NCBI GenBank assembly: GCA_044226525.1
Contig: JBGAGV010000019.1
Coordinates: forward strand, 112,338 to 176,337
Length of the DNA: 64,000 nucleotides
Source: VFJQ01 sp044226525
GTDB lineage: Bacteria > Verrucomicrobiota > Verrucomicrobiia > Chthoniobacterales > Chthoniobacteraceae
Direction of reading: 5' to 3'
The notes under the pieces were generated by a model. The model had not been told where the DNA came from. It saw only the letters and a program-made list of their open reading frames with translations, and did not search any database. This document shows, in pieces, positions 1 to 7,923 of the stretch. Both the position numbers and the translations under genes were made by a program. The number at the start of each line of letters is the position of its first letter. Positions within the stretch are counted from its first letter, which is position 1.

Positions 1-1
1 G

Positions 2-190
2 GGGCGTAGCGTGCGGACCGCGCGCTGGCGATGCACGGAATGGGATGAGGGGCGCAACGGGGTCGAGCTTTACGATCACGACGCGGATCCGCACGAATAC
101 ACGAATCTCGCCGACCGCCCCGAACACGCTAATACGCTTCGGGAACTGCGCGCTTTACTCGCGAAACAATTGCCACCGATCCAACCATGA
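2..190 (+). CDS. Sulfatase, C-terminal end only (partial at window edge)
   Basis: An open frame runs from the window edge to a TGA at 188-190. Its translation includes the stretches WRCTEWDEG and VELYDHDADPHEYTNLAD, which are typical of the C-terminal subdomain of iduronate-2-sulfatase-like enzymes: a Tyr-Asp-His next to a D-P-H-E-x-x-N-L motif, then a short Leu-rich helix. The stop overlaps the next sulfatase start as ATGA, so the two are translationally coupled and probably form a polysaccharide-desulfation operon. The catalytic half lies outside the window, so substrate cannot be judged. Confidence 0.85.
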   Translation, partial: GRSVRTARWRCTEWDEGRNGVELYDHDADPHEYTNLADRPEHANTLRELRALLAKQLPPIQP

Positions 191-1740
191 AACGTCTCCT
201 CGTCTGCCTTGCTCTCATCCTGGCCGTGCAACTCCGCGCGGCGGATCGGCCGAATATCCTCTTCATCATTTTCGACGACTGGAACGGCAGCACGCATGCG
301 GGCGCTTATGGTTGCACGTGGGTGAAGACGCCGAACTTCGATCGGGTCGCGCGCGAAGGCGTGCTGTTTAAAAATGCGTTCACGTCGAACCCGAAATGCA
401 GTCCGTGCCGCGCCAGCATTCTGACCGGGCGGAATACCTGGCAGCTCAAGGAAGCGGTCAGCCACGGTGGATATTTCCCGGATGGCTTCGAGGTGTATCC
501 CGATCTGCTGGAAAAGGCGGGTTATTCTGTCGGGCTCACCGGAAAGGGGTGGGGACCGGGCGATTTCAAGGAACTGGCGCATCGCACGCGCAATCCAGCC
601 GGACCGAGCTTCGACAAGGAAACGACGCAGGTGCCGGCAAGCGGCATCAGCCCGAACGACTACGCGAAGAATTTCGAAGGCTTTCTCGCGCAGCGCGACA
701 AGGCGAAGCCGTTCTGTTTCTGGATGGGCTTCCATGAGCCACACCGCGGCTACGAGCTCGGCTCCGGAGTGCGGCTCGGGAAAAACCTGGCCGACATCAA
801 GGTGCCCGCGTTTCTGCCGGACACGGAACTGGTGCGGAGCGACCTGGCGGACTACGCGGTCGAGGTGGAATACGGCGACATGCAGATCGGCAAGGCGCTC
901 GCGGCGCTGGAGGCGTCGGGTGAATTGGAGAACACCCTCATCGTTGTCACGTCGGATCACGGGATGCCGTTCCCGTTTGTGAAGGGACAGATTCATGAGG
1001 ACGCGTTTCACCTGCCGCTGGCGATGCGCTGGGGCAAAACGATCAAGCCCGGGCGAGTGGTGGAGGATTTTGTGAACGTGCGCGATCTCGCGCCCACTTA
1101 TATGGAACTGGCTGGCCTTGCGCCGCATGAACAGATGACCGGAAAGAGCCTTGCGGGCATTTTGCGCTCGCCTGCATCCGGCTGGGTCGAGAATCGCGAT
1201 GTGATGCTCGCGGGTAAGGAGCGGCACGACATCGGGCGGCCGAATGATCTGGGGTATCCGGTGCGCGCGCTCCGCACGAAGGAGTTTCTCTACGTGCACA
1301 ATTTCTTCCCCGATCGCTGGCCGGCGGGGAATCCGGAGACGGATTTCGGCAACTGCGACCCGAGCCCGACGAAGGAATTCATCAAGGCGCTCGGCGGGCA
1401 TTATTACGACCTGTCGTTTGGGAAGCGGCAGGCGGACGAGCTGTATCGGGTCTCGGACGACCCCGAGTGCGTGAAGAACCTGGCAAACGATCTCGCGTTC
1501 AAGGATGTGGTGAACGACCTCCAGTATCGGATGATGAAGATGCTGAAGGAGGAAGCCGATCCGCGGGCGCTGGGGAATGGAGCGATCTTCGATACCTATA
1601 AATATGTCGGCGGCCGCACGAAGGGGTATGAGACATGGCTGAAGGCGCAGGAAGGGCCGGCGACGGAAGCCACGAAGGCGGCGCTGGAGGCGCAGAAGAG
1701 CGTGAAGAAAAAGGGGAAGAAGGGAAAGGCGGACGAGTAG
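187..1740 (+). CDS. Secreted sulfatase, N-sulfoglucosamine sulfohydrolase-like
   Basis: This 517-residue type I sulfatase should hydrolyse sulfate esters or sulfamates on glycans in the periplasm or outside. An N-terminal signal peptide (residues 1-19, ending LRAA) precedes the metal-binding DD at 30-31. The formylglycine motif C-S-P-C-R-A-S-I-L-T-G-R starts at Cys71, so activation by an anaerobic or FGE-type maturase elsewhere is expected. C-S-P-x-R resembles heparan N-sulfatase (SGSH). A second metal-site segment (TSDHGMPFPF) lies near residue 255. The C-terminal 25 residues are Lys-rich and not part of the fold. The ATG overlaps the stop of the upstream sulfatase. Substrate assignment is inference. 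Confidence 0.9.
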   Translation: MKRLLVCLALILAVQLRAADRPNILFIIFDDWNGSTHAGAYGCTWVKTPNFDRVAREGVLFKNAFTSNPKCSPCRASILTGRNTWQLKEAVSHGGYFPDGFEVYPDLLEKAGYSVGLTGKGWGPGDFKELAHRTRNPAGPSFDKETTQVPASGISPNDYAKNFEGFLAQRDKAKPFCFWMGFHEPHRGYELGSGVRLGKNLADIKVPAFLPDTELVRSDLADYAVEVEYGDMQIGKALAALEASGELENTLIVVTSDHGMPFPFVKGQIHEDAFHLPLAMRWGKTIKPGRVVEDFVNVRDLAPTYMELAGLAPHEQMTGKSLAGILRSPASGWVENRDVMLAGKERHDIGRPNDLGYPVRALRTKEFLYVHNFFPDRWPAGNPETDFGNCDPSPTKEFIKALGGHYYDLSFGKRQADELYRVSDDPECVKNLANDLAFKDVVNDLQYRMMKMLKEEADPRALGNGAIFDTYKYVGGRTKGYETWLKAQEGPATEATKAALEAQKSVKKKGKKGKADE

Positions 1741-1870
1741 GAACGGGGCGTTGCGCGGATGGGCCGGCCCTGCGAGTGGCGAAACGTTCCGCCGGCCGCG
1801 GGCGCCTGCGCTGACTCTCTTTCCCCACTTTCCTCTCGTCCCGGACCTCACCCGATGCTACCGCCTGCGC

Positions 1871-2212
1871 ATGCAAGCCCGCGACCATGTCGATGCGGAT
1901 GGCCTTCACGTCGTCGAACTCTCCGGCGAGGTGGACCTGCATCATGCCGTTGAACTGCGTGAAATCCTCGCCGCGCACGCGGAGCAGAAGCGGCCGAAGC
2001 TGGCGGTCGATTTCACCGGCGTGAGTTATATCGATTCCGCCGGGCTCGCGACGCTCATCGAATACGTGCAGCTTTCCCTGCCTTACGGCGGACGATTTGC
2101 CATCGGCGGAGTCAGCACCCGGCTGCGGACGATTTTCGACATCGCGCGGCTCGACCAGGTCTTCGCGATTCATCCCACGCTGGCCGAGGCCAAAGCCGCG
2201 CTCGCTTCGTGA
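1871..2212 (+). CDS. STAS-domain protein, MlaB-like
   Basis: A 113-residue single STAS domain. The core motif YIDSAGLATLIEY (about residues 55-67) is the anti-sigma-antagonist loop whose Ser can be phosphorylated in SpoIIAA relatives. It sits first in a cluster with MlaE-, MlaF- and MlaD-like genes and overlaps the next gene as GTGA, so its role is most likely the cytoplasmic MlaB subunit that binds the ATPase and supports transporter assembly, rather than sigma-factor control. The ATG at 1871 was chosen because residues upstream are low-complexity and the STAS fold begins just after it. Confidence 0.85.
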   Translation: MQARDHVDADGLHVVELSGEVDLHHAVELREILAAHAEQKRPKLAVDFTGVSYIDSAGLATLIEYVQLSLPYGGRFAIGGVSTRLRTIFDIARLDQVFAIHPTLAEAKAALAS

Positions 2213-2949
2213 GAGGCTGGCTGGCGCTGAATACACGCATCTTTTACTGGATGCTGGCCGCGCCGTTCCGGGGGCAGCGCTGGAGTGTGGCGGAGATGTT
2301 TCGCCAGATGGTGCTGATCGGTGTGCGTGCCCTGCCCATGGCCTCGCTCGTGTCGTTCAGCATCGGCCTGACGCTGGCCATGCAGAGCGCGGGTGAGATG
2401 CGGAAGCTGGGCGCGGACATGTTCATCCCGGACCTCGTCTCACTCTCGCTGCTGCGCGAACTCGGGCCGCTGCTCATCGCCGTCATCGTCATCGGGCGCA
2501 GCGGCTCCGCCGTCACGGCCGAACTCGGAACGATGAAAGTGGGTGAGGAGATCGAAGCACTCGAGGTCATGGCGATCAATCCGGTGCGTTTTCTCGTGGT
2601 GCCGCGCGTGCTGGCGATGCTCATCATGCTTCCGGCACTCACGGTCTTCGGCGATTGCGTCGGGATTGCCGGCGGCTGGGTCATCTGCGTGGGCACGCTC
2701 GATTTCAATACGCCGAGCTTCATCGTGCATGCGGTCGATCGCGCCGAGCCGTGGGATCTTTTCACCGGACTCATCAAGTGCGTCGTGTTTGCGTGGATCG
2801 TCATCACCATTGCATGCCAGCGCGGGCTCGAGGTGGAAGGCGGCGCGGAAGGCGTGGGCATCGCGACGACGAACTCGGTGGTGTGGTCGATCCTCATGGT
2901 GATCGTCGCCAATGCGATCCTCACTGGACTTTTCTTTTTTGCGGCATGA
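2209..2949 (+). CDS. mlaE: MlaE-family ABC transporter permease
   Basis: A 246-residue inner-membrane permease of the MlaE/YrbE family with about five to six hydrophobic segments. The diagnostic region is residues 83-133: RELGPLLIAVIVIGR, then GTMKVGEEIEAL and the NPVRFLVVPR stretch that couples to the ATPase. The family moves phospholipids between inner and outer membranes of diderms. The start is GTG, overlapping the stop of the STAS gene by four bases; its own stop overlaps the next start as ATGA. Three genes are thus chained by 4-nt overlaps, implying equimolar, coupled translation. Confidence 0.93.
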   Translation: MRGWLALNTRIFYWMLAAPFRGQRWSVAEMFRQMVLIGVRALPMASLVSFSIGLTLAMQSAGEMRKLGADMFIPDLVSLSLLRELGPLLIAVIVIGRSGSAVTAELGTMKVGEEIEALEVMAINPVRFLVVPRVLAMLIMLPALTVFGDCVGIAGGWVICVGTLDFNTPSFIVHAVDRAEPWDLFTGLIKCVVFAWIVITIACQRGLEVEGGAEGVGIATTNSVVWSILMVIVANAILTGLFFFAA

Positions 2950-3776
2950 CTCCCGTCCTTGAGGTCCGCGATCTGGTTCGCACGTTTGGCCCGCGCCGGG
3001 TGCTCGATGGCATTTCGTTCACGGTGAACAAAGGAGAGGTCATGGTCATCATGGGCGGCTCGGGGTGCGGAAAATCGACGCTCTTGCGCCATCTCATCGG
3101 CTCGCTGACGCCAGACTCTGGATCGATCAAGCTCTTCGGCGAAGAAACTACCGGGCTGGATGAGTGGGGGATGGGGAAAATCCGGCGGCGCTTCGGGGTG
3201 CTCTTCCAGAGCGGAGCGCTGCTCCAATCGCTCACGCTGGCGGAGAATGTGGCGCTGCCGATTCGCGAGCACGGGCGGGAGCTGGCGCCGAACATCATCG
3301 AGCTGATGGTGAAAATGAAACTGGAGATGGTGGGACTCACCGGACTGGAACATTTGAAACCGGGCGAAATCAGCGGCGGCATGAAAAAGCGCGTGGGCCT
3401 CGCGCGGGCGCTGGCGCTCGATCCCGAGCTGTTGTTCAGCGACGAACCGACCTCCGGCCTCGATCCGATCATGACGGCGGTGGTCGATGAATTAACGCTC
3501 GATCTCACGCGCTCGATGGGCCGCACCGCCATTGTGGTGACGCACGATATGACCAGCGCCTTCCGCATCGCCACGCAGATGATCATGCTCGGGACTGGAA
3601 AAAATCAGGGAAAGATCATCGCGCGCGGCTCGCCGGAGGAAATTCGCGCGAGCCCCGATCCTGCGGTTCAGCAATTCATTCGCGGTGAAGCCGACGGCCC
3701 GGTGCCGAAACGCATGACGCAGGTCGATTACGTCGAAGGATTGCTCGGCCACCCCCGTCCCTTCCGTCGCACATGA
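2946..3776 (+). CDS. mlaF: MlaF-family ABC transporter ATPase
   Basis: A 276-residue nucleotide-binding subunit. It shows Walker A GGSGCGKST (37-45), Q-loop FQSG (87-90), the signature SGGMKKR (143-149) in the MlaF-typical form with Met in place of Gln, Walker B LLFSDE (162-167), the D-loop SGLDP and switch His200. The ATG overlaps the permease stop (ATGA); a longer upstream frame exists but is only a shadow of the permease gene. It powers lipid transfer through the MlaE permease and the MCE protein encoded next. Confidence 0.95.
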   Translation: MTPVLEVRDLVRTFGPRRVLDGISFTVNKGEVMVIMGGSGCGKSTLLRHLIGSLTPDSGSIKLFGEETTGLDEWGMGKIRRRFGVLFQSGALLQSLTLAENVALPIREHGRELAPNIIELMVKMKLEMVGLTGLEHLKPGEISGGMKKRVGLARALALDPELLFSDEPTSGLDPIMTAVVDELTLDLTRSMGRTAIVVTHDMTSAFRIATQMIMLGTGKNQGKIIARGSPEEIRASPDPAVQQFIRGEADGPVPKRMTQVDYVEGLLGHPRPFRRT

Positions 3777-3825
3777 TTTTGCCCGCCTTTCCTTTCGTCG
3801 TTTCATCCTCTTACCTTAGTCGACC

Positions 3826-4791
3826 GTGAAATCGAACCGTTCCGACTACATCATCGCCCTGGGAGTGCTTGGGTGCAGCGTTGTGATTTTGGCGGCGCTC
3901 ACGTTTGCCCTCGCCGGCTGGAAACCGAGCGGGAAGTCTCGCGTGCTCTACGTCGATTTCCCGGATGTGACCGGCATCCGGCTTCACTCGCAGGTTCGCT
4001 ACGCCGGTGCGCCGGCGGGCGCGGTGACGGCGTTTCGTCTCCTCAGCGATGAGGAACGGAACGCGACGAACTGGTCGGCGGTTCGGGTGACGATCACGCT
4101 GGCGGATGGAGTGCCGGCGTTGCCGGACGACGTCCGCGCCTCGCTCGGGAGCGACACGATGCTCAGCGAAAAATTCATCGCCCTTTCGGCAGGTTCGCCG
4201 GATCATCCCAAACTCGCCGACGGCACCGTGCTGCTCGGGGCGAGTGGTGCCGGGCTCGAGACTCTTATCGATTCGGTCGGGCCGCTGGTGCAATCGGTCG
4301 ATAAACTCATCTCATCTCTTCAAGGCACGCTGGGGAACTTCGACAAGGTCGTCGCAAAGACCGGCGATGCGGTCGATACGCTGCACACCGGGCTGGCCGA
4401 CGCACTGCCCCGCATTTCCAAGCTGGCCGACGGCCTGAAAGGCACGGCGGACAACGCGTCGGGCGCGCTGACGCGGATCGACAAAGTCGTGGCCGACGCC
4501 GATCCGCTCATCAAAGAAGACCTGAAAAAATTCAGCAGCGCGATCGACGATCTGCGCGGCAGCCTGGAGAGCGTGAGCAAGCTGGTGAAAGGAACCGATC
4601 AACAGCTTAGCGGGCGCATGGCGGAGCTCTCCGTCGTGCTGCAAAATTTGAAGGTCGTGAGCACGCACGCGAAGACGCTTTCGAAGGCCCTGGCTGAGAA
4701 GCCGAACCGGCTGATCTTTGGCGGCAAATCGCCCGAGCTTCCCAGCGAACAGGAAATCCTGCGCAGCACGAAACCGGTGCCGACCCGCTGA
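3826..4791 (+). CDS. mlaD: MCE-domain lipid transport protein, MlaD-like
   Basis: A 321-residue membrane-anchored MCE protein. One transmembrane helix (about 9-31) is followed by the MCE domain (about 39-118, with VDFPDVTGIRLHSQVRYAG), then a long helical C-terminal region with repeated Leu/Ile heptads (about 150-300), as in MCE proteins that form a hexameric ring or tunnel. It starts at GTG, 49 nt after the ATPase gene. It would hand lipids between the MlaEF complex and the periplasm. The C-terminal extension is longer than in E. coli MlaD (about 183 residues), so this is closer to the PqiB/Mce-like architecture with a helical stalk. Confidence 0.88.
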   Translation: MKSNRSDYIIALGVLGCSVVILAALTFALAGWKPSGKSRVLYVDFPDVTGIRLHSQVRYAGAPAGAVTAFRLLSDEERNATNWSAVRVTITLADGVPALPDDVRASLGSDTMLSEKFIALSAGSPDHPKLADGTVLLGASGAGLETLIDSVGPLVQSVDKLISSLQGTLGNFDKVVAKTGDAVDTLHTGLADALPRISKLADGLKGTADNASGALTRIDKVVADADPLIKEDLKKFSSAIDDLRGSLESVSKLVKGTDQQLSGRMAELSVVLQNLKVVSTHAKTLSKALAEKPNRLIFGGKSPELPSEQEILRSTKPVPTR

Positions 4792-4796
4792 CGCCC

Positions 4797-6068
4797 GTGC
4801 CGCGCCGCGCGCTCATCTTTTTGCTGCTGCTCGCCGCGAGTCTGCGCGCGGCGACCGCGCGGATTGATCCCGCCCACGCGAAAGACCTGGAAGCGGCCGC
4901 CGCGAAGCTCAAGCCGGGTGATGTGCTGGAGGTGGAGGGCGGAGCGATTTACCGCGGGCAGATCACGCTGCGCGCTTCGGGCACTCGGGAGCGTCCGATC
5001 ACGATCCGAGGAGTGGGTTCTTCGAGGCCCGTGATTGCGACATCGGGCGGCGTGCCCGGCGGGGCGGTCGTGCGGTTCTGGGGCGGCCATTGCGTCTTCG
5101 AAAATTTCGAGATCACTGGCGAACGCGACAAGGCGACGGGGCGCGGCCTCTACGTGGTGGCGGACGACGTGACGATTCGCGATACGCTGGTGCGCGATGT
5201 GATCGCGCAGGGAATTCAAGGCTCCGACAGCGGCGGCTCGATTACGCTGGAGCGCGTGGAAATGCGCGGCTGCGGCTCGGGGCAGTTTGCGCATCAAATC
5301 TACGTTGGCACCGACAACGCGCGTTTTCCGGCGGCGGTGTTTCGGATGCAGGGCTGTTACGTGCACGCGGGCCTCGGCGGGAATAACATCAAATCGCGCG
5401 CGAGCCGCACCGAACTGTATGGGAACTGGATTGAGGGCGCTTATGGCTATGAGCTCGATCTCATCGGGGCCGATCCGAAAGGGCAGCACGTTCCCGCCCA
5501 GGCCGTGCGCGAAGATGCGGACATCGTCGGAAATGTGTTTCTCAAACGCCCGAAGGCGATCGGTGGCTTCGCGCGCCTCGGCACCGACACGACGGGCGCG
5601 AGCAACGGCCGTTACCGGTTTTTCCACAACACCTTCGTCGTCGACCCCGAGGTGCGCGGTCTGGTGACGGTCTGGAAAGCGAGGGAAGTGCAGACGATCG
5701 AGGCGGCCAACAACGTGTTCTTCTGCACGACGGCGAAGCTGCAACTCATCGATGGTCAGCCCGCCGCGACTGCGGGGGCCAACAACTGGGTGACCAATCG
5801 GGCGAATGGGATTCCCGCGTCGTGGGTCGGAACGCTGCGGGGAGACGACCCCGGCTTCAGGAATGCCGCCGCGCTGGATTTCAGGCCGAAGGCGGGAAGT
5901 CCGTTGATCGGTGTGGGCGCGAAGAATTTCGTGAGCCCGCCCCGCTTCGAATTTCCGAATCCGCTTGCCGCGCCAGCGTTGGAACCGCCGCTGCCTGGTC
6001 AGGCAGCGAAGGCACGTGAACATCCGGACGCGCCAGATCTGGGCGCGTTGGGGAAAGCGGGTTCATAG
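4797..6068 (+). CDS. Secreted right-handed beta-helix protein
   Basis: A 423-residue protein with a signal peptide (1-18, SLRAA) and a parallel beta-helix signature: Val/Ile-rich strands such as PITIRGVGS, CVFENFEITG, VTIRDTLVRDV and SITLERVEMRGCG at regular spacing. This fold is found in polysaccharide lyases (chondroitinase-B, pectate lyase) and in non-enzymatic surface proteins; no lyase catalytic triad could be assigned by eye. GTG start, five bases after the mlaD stop, so it is probably co-transcribed with the lipid transporter although a functional link is not obvious. Its stop faces serA (convergent). Confidence 0.8.
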   Translation: MPRRALIFLLLLAASLRAATARIDPAHAKDLEAAAAKLKPGDVLEVEGGAIYRGQITLRASGTRERPITIRGVGSSRPVIATSGGVPGGAVVRFWGGHCVFENFEITGERDKATGRGLYVVADDVTIRDTLVRDVIAQGIQGSDSGGSITLERVEMRGCGSGQFAHQIYVGTDNARFPAAVFRMQGCYVHAGLGGNNIKSRASRTELYGNWIEGAYGYELDLIGADPKGQHVPAQAVREDADIVGNVFLKRPKAIGGFARLGTDTTGASNGRYRFFHNTFVVDPEVRGLVTVWKAREVQTIEAANNVFFCTTAKLQLIDGQPAATAGANNWVTNRANGIPASWVGTLRGDDPGFRNAAALDFRPKAGSPLIGVGAKNFVSPPRFEFPNPLAAPALEPPLPGQAAKAREHPDAPDLGALGKAGS

Positions 6069-6190
6069 AGACCGCGTCCCGTGGGAACTGTAGGCAAACC
6101 CTCGGGTTGCCGAGAGAAAGCGCGATCCCCACAGGCGGAGCGCCTGCTTTGCAAATTCCTTCGTTGAAGCCGCTCGCTATCTCGCCGCGC
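6069..6190. repeat. Palindrome-rich spacer between convergent genes
   Basis: The 122 bases between two convergent stop codons hold two hairpins: GGCAAACCC-TC-GGGTTGCC near 6092-6110 and AGGCG-GAG-CGCCT near 6132-6145. Neither is followed by a clear T-run. They may serve as bidirectional transcription stops or as repeat-element debris, as in other intergenic palindromes of this window. Confidence 0.5.
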
Positions 6191-7786
6191 TTACAGTTGC
6201 ACCGTCTGCACCGACTGGATGTCGGCTTCGCCGTGGAGTTCCTTGGTGAGCGCTTCGGTCGGGACAGAGTCGAGATTGAGGACCGTGAGGGCCTGGCCGC
6301 CTTCGACGTCGCGGCTCAGCGACATGCCGGCGATGTTCACGCCGTGCTTGCCCATGAGCGTGCCGACGTGGCCGACGATGCCGGGGCGGTCCTTGTTTTC
6401 GAGGAGTAGCAGCACGCCTTCCGGGCGGGCTTCGACGTGGCGGCCGTTGATCTTCACGATGCGCGGCATCGAGCCGAAAAAGGTGCCAGCGACGGAGACC
6501 CAGCCGGTTTCGCCGGCGGCGGTCAGTTCCATGAGCTCGGCGAAATCGCTGAGGCTGCTTTCGCGGCTTTCGGTGATTTTGAGGCCGAGGTTTTCGGCGA
6601 AGGCGGGAGCGTTCACGATGTTCACATCGGCGCCACCGGCCTGCTCGAGGAAGCCCTTCAAAATCGCGCGGGTGATCGCGGTGGTATCGACCTCGTTGAT
6701 CTTGCCGCTGTAGTTCACGTTGAGGCTATCGCAGCGCTTCTGCGCGATCTGAGAGAGGAAACGTCCGAGCTTCTCGCCGAGGGCGAGGTGTGGCCCGATG
6801 ACGGCGAGGGTCTTCGCGTCGATGCTCGGCATGTTGACCGCGTTGCGAATTTCGCCTTCGAGCAGCGCGGCGCGGATCTGCTGCGCGACTTCGATGCCCA
6901 CACCTTCCTGCGCTTCGACGGTGGAAGCGCCGAGGTGGGGCGTGGTGACGAGATTCGGCGCGGACCGGAGCGGGGAATCGGCCGGGAGCGGCTCGACTTC
7001 GAACACGTCGAGCGCGGCGGCGGCGACCTGGCCGCTCTTCAGCGCTTCGGCGAGGGCGGCTTCATTGATGAGGCCGCCACGGGCGGCGTTCACGATGCGG
7101 ACGCCGGGTTTGCAGAGGCGCAGGCGGCGCGCGTCGAGCATGTCCTTCGTCTCGGCCGTCATCGGCATGTGCAGCGTGATGAAATCGGCCTGGGCGACGA
7201 TGTCGTCGATGTTCTCGACGAGTTCGACCTGGAGCGAACGGGCGCGGCTGGCGGAGAGGTAGGGATCGTAAGCCAGCACGCGCATGCCGAAGGCCATGGC
7301 GCGGCGCGCGACTTCCGTGCCGATGCGGCCCATGCCGAGGATGGCGAGGGTCTTGGCGTAGAGTTCGACCCCTTGGAAATCTTTGCGCTTCCAGAGGTTC
7401 GCTTTCACCGAAGCATCGGCGGCGGGAATCTTCCGCGCGATCGACACCATGAGGGAGAAAGCGTGCTCGGCGGTGGAGATGGTGTTGCCGCCGGGCGTGT
7501 TCATCACGATGACGCCGCGCCGCGTGGCCATCTCGACATCTACGTTATCGACGCCGACTCCGGCGCGACCGACGACGCGAAGGTTCTTGGCGGCTTCGAG
7601 CACCTTGGCATTCACCTTGGTCTCCGAACGGACGACAAGACCCGCGAAATCGCCGATGATTTCCAGCAGGGCATCTTCCTTCAGGCCGGTCTCGACGGTG
7701 ACATCGAGCACACCGCCGGACGAGAGCTCCGCGATACCGCGTTCGGAGATGGGATCGGCGACAAGGACTTTGGGTTTGGTGCTCAT
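6191..7786 (-). CDS. serA: D-3-phosphoglycerate dehydrogenase
   Basis: A 531-residue cytosolic enzyme that oxidises 3-phosphoglycerate with NAD+ in the first step of serine biosynthesis. The Rossmann motif GMGRIG lies at 151-156; catalytic residues fit Arg236 (NAARGG), Glu265 and His284 (TTPHLGAS). A C-terminal ACT domain begins around 455 (LENKDRPGIVGHVG), preceded by the intervening domain of the long type-1 enzymes. Start ATG at 7786. A serine acetyltransferase and a glycerate kinase are encoded elsewhere in the window, but there is no operon link. The ACT domain suggests serine feedback. Confidence 0.97.
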   Translation of the reverse strand: MSTKPKVLVADPISERGIAELSSGGVLDVTVETGLKEDALLEIIGDFAGLVVRSETKVNAKVLEAAKNLRVVGRAGVGVDNVDVEMATRRGVIVMNTPGGNTISTAEHAFSLMVSIARKIPAADASVKANLWKRKDFQGVELYAKTLAILGMGRIGTEVARRAMAFGMRVLAYDPYLSASRARSLQVELVENIDDIVAQADFITLHMPMTAETKDMLDARRLRLCKPGVRIVNAARGGLINEAALAEALKSGQVAAAALDVFEVEPLPADSPLRSAPNLVTTPHLGASTVEAQEGVGIEVAQQIRAALLEGEIRNAVNMPSIDAKTLAVIGPHLALGEKLGRFLSQIAQKRCDSLNVNYSGKINEVDTTAITRAILKGFLEQAGGADVNIVNAPAFAENLGLKITESRESSLSDFAELMELTAAGETGWVSVAGTFFGSMPRIVKINGRHVEARPEGVLLLLENKDRPGIVGHVGTLMGKHGVNIAGMSLSRDVEGGQALTVLNLDSVPTEALTKELHGEADIQSVQTVQL

Positions 7787-7923
7787 GGACGTGAAAAAAC
7801 GGACGCGGATTCTCGGCGGCTAGCCGCGCCGGGCAATGGGAATTTTTGCATGGTCCGCTTTGCCTCGTGGATGGCACGGAAGGCATAAAACCGCAGATGG
7901 CGCGAATGACGCCAACGGGAAGC

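Noticed and set aside
76..1851. 591-codon open frame opposite the sulfatase
   Set aside because: Antisense to a sulfatase with intact formylglycine motif; Arg/Leu-biased.
6437..7888. 483-codon open frame opposite serA
   Set aside because: Antisense shadow of a clear SerA; no start signal and no protein-like features.
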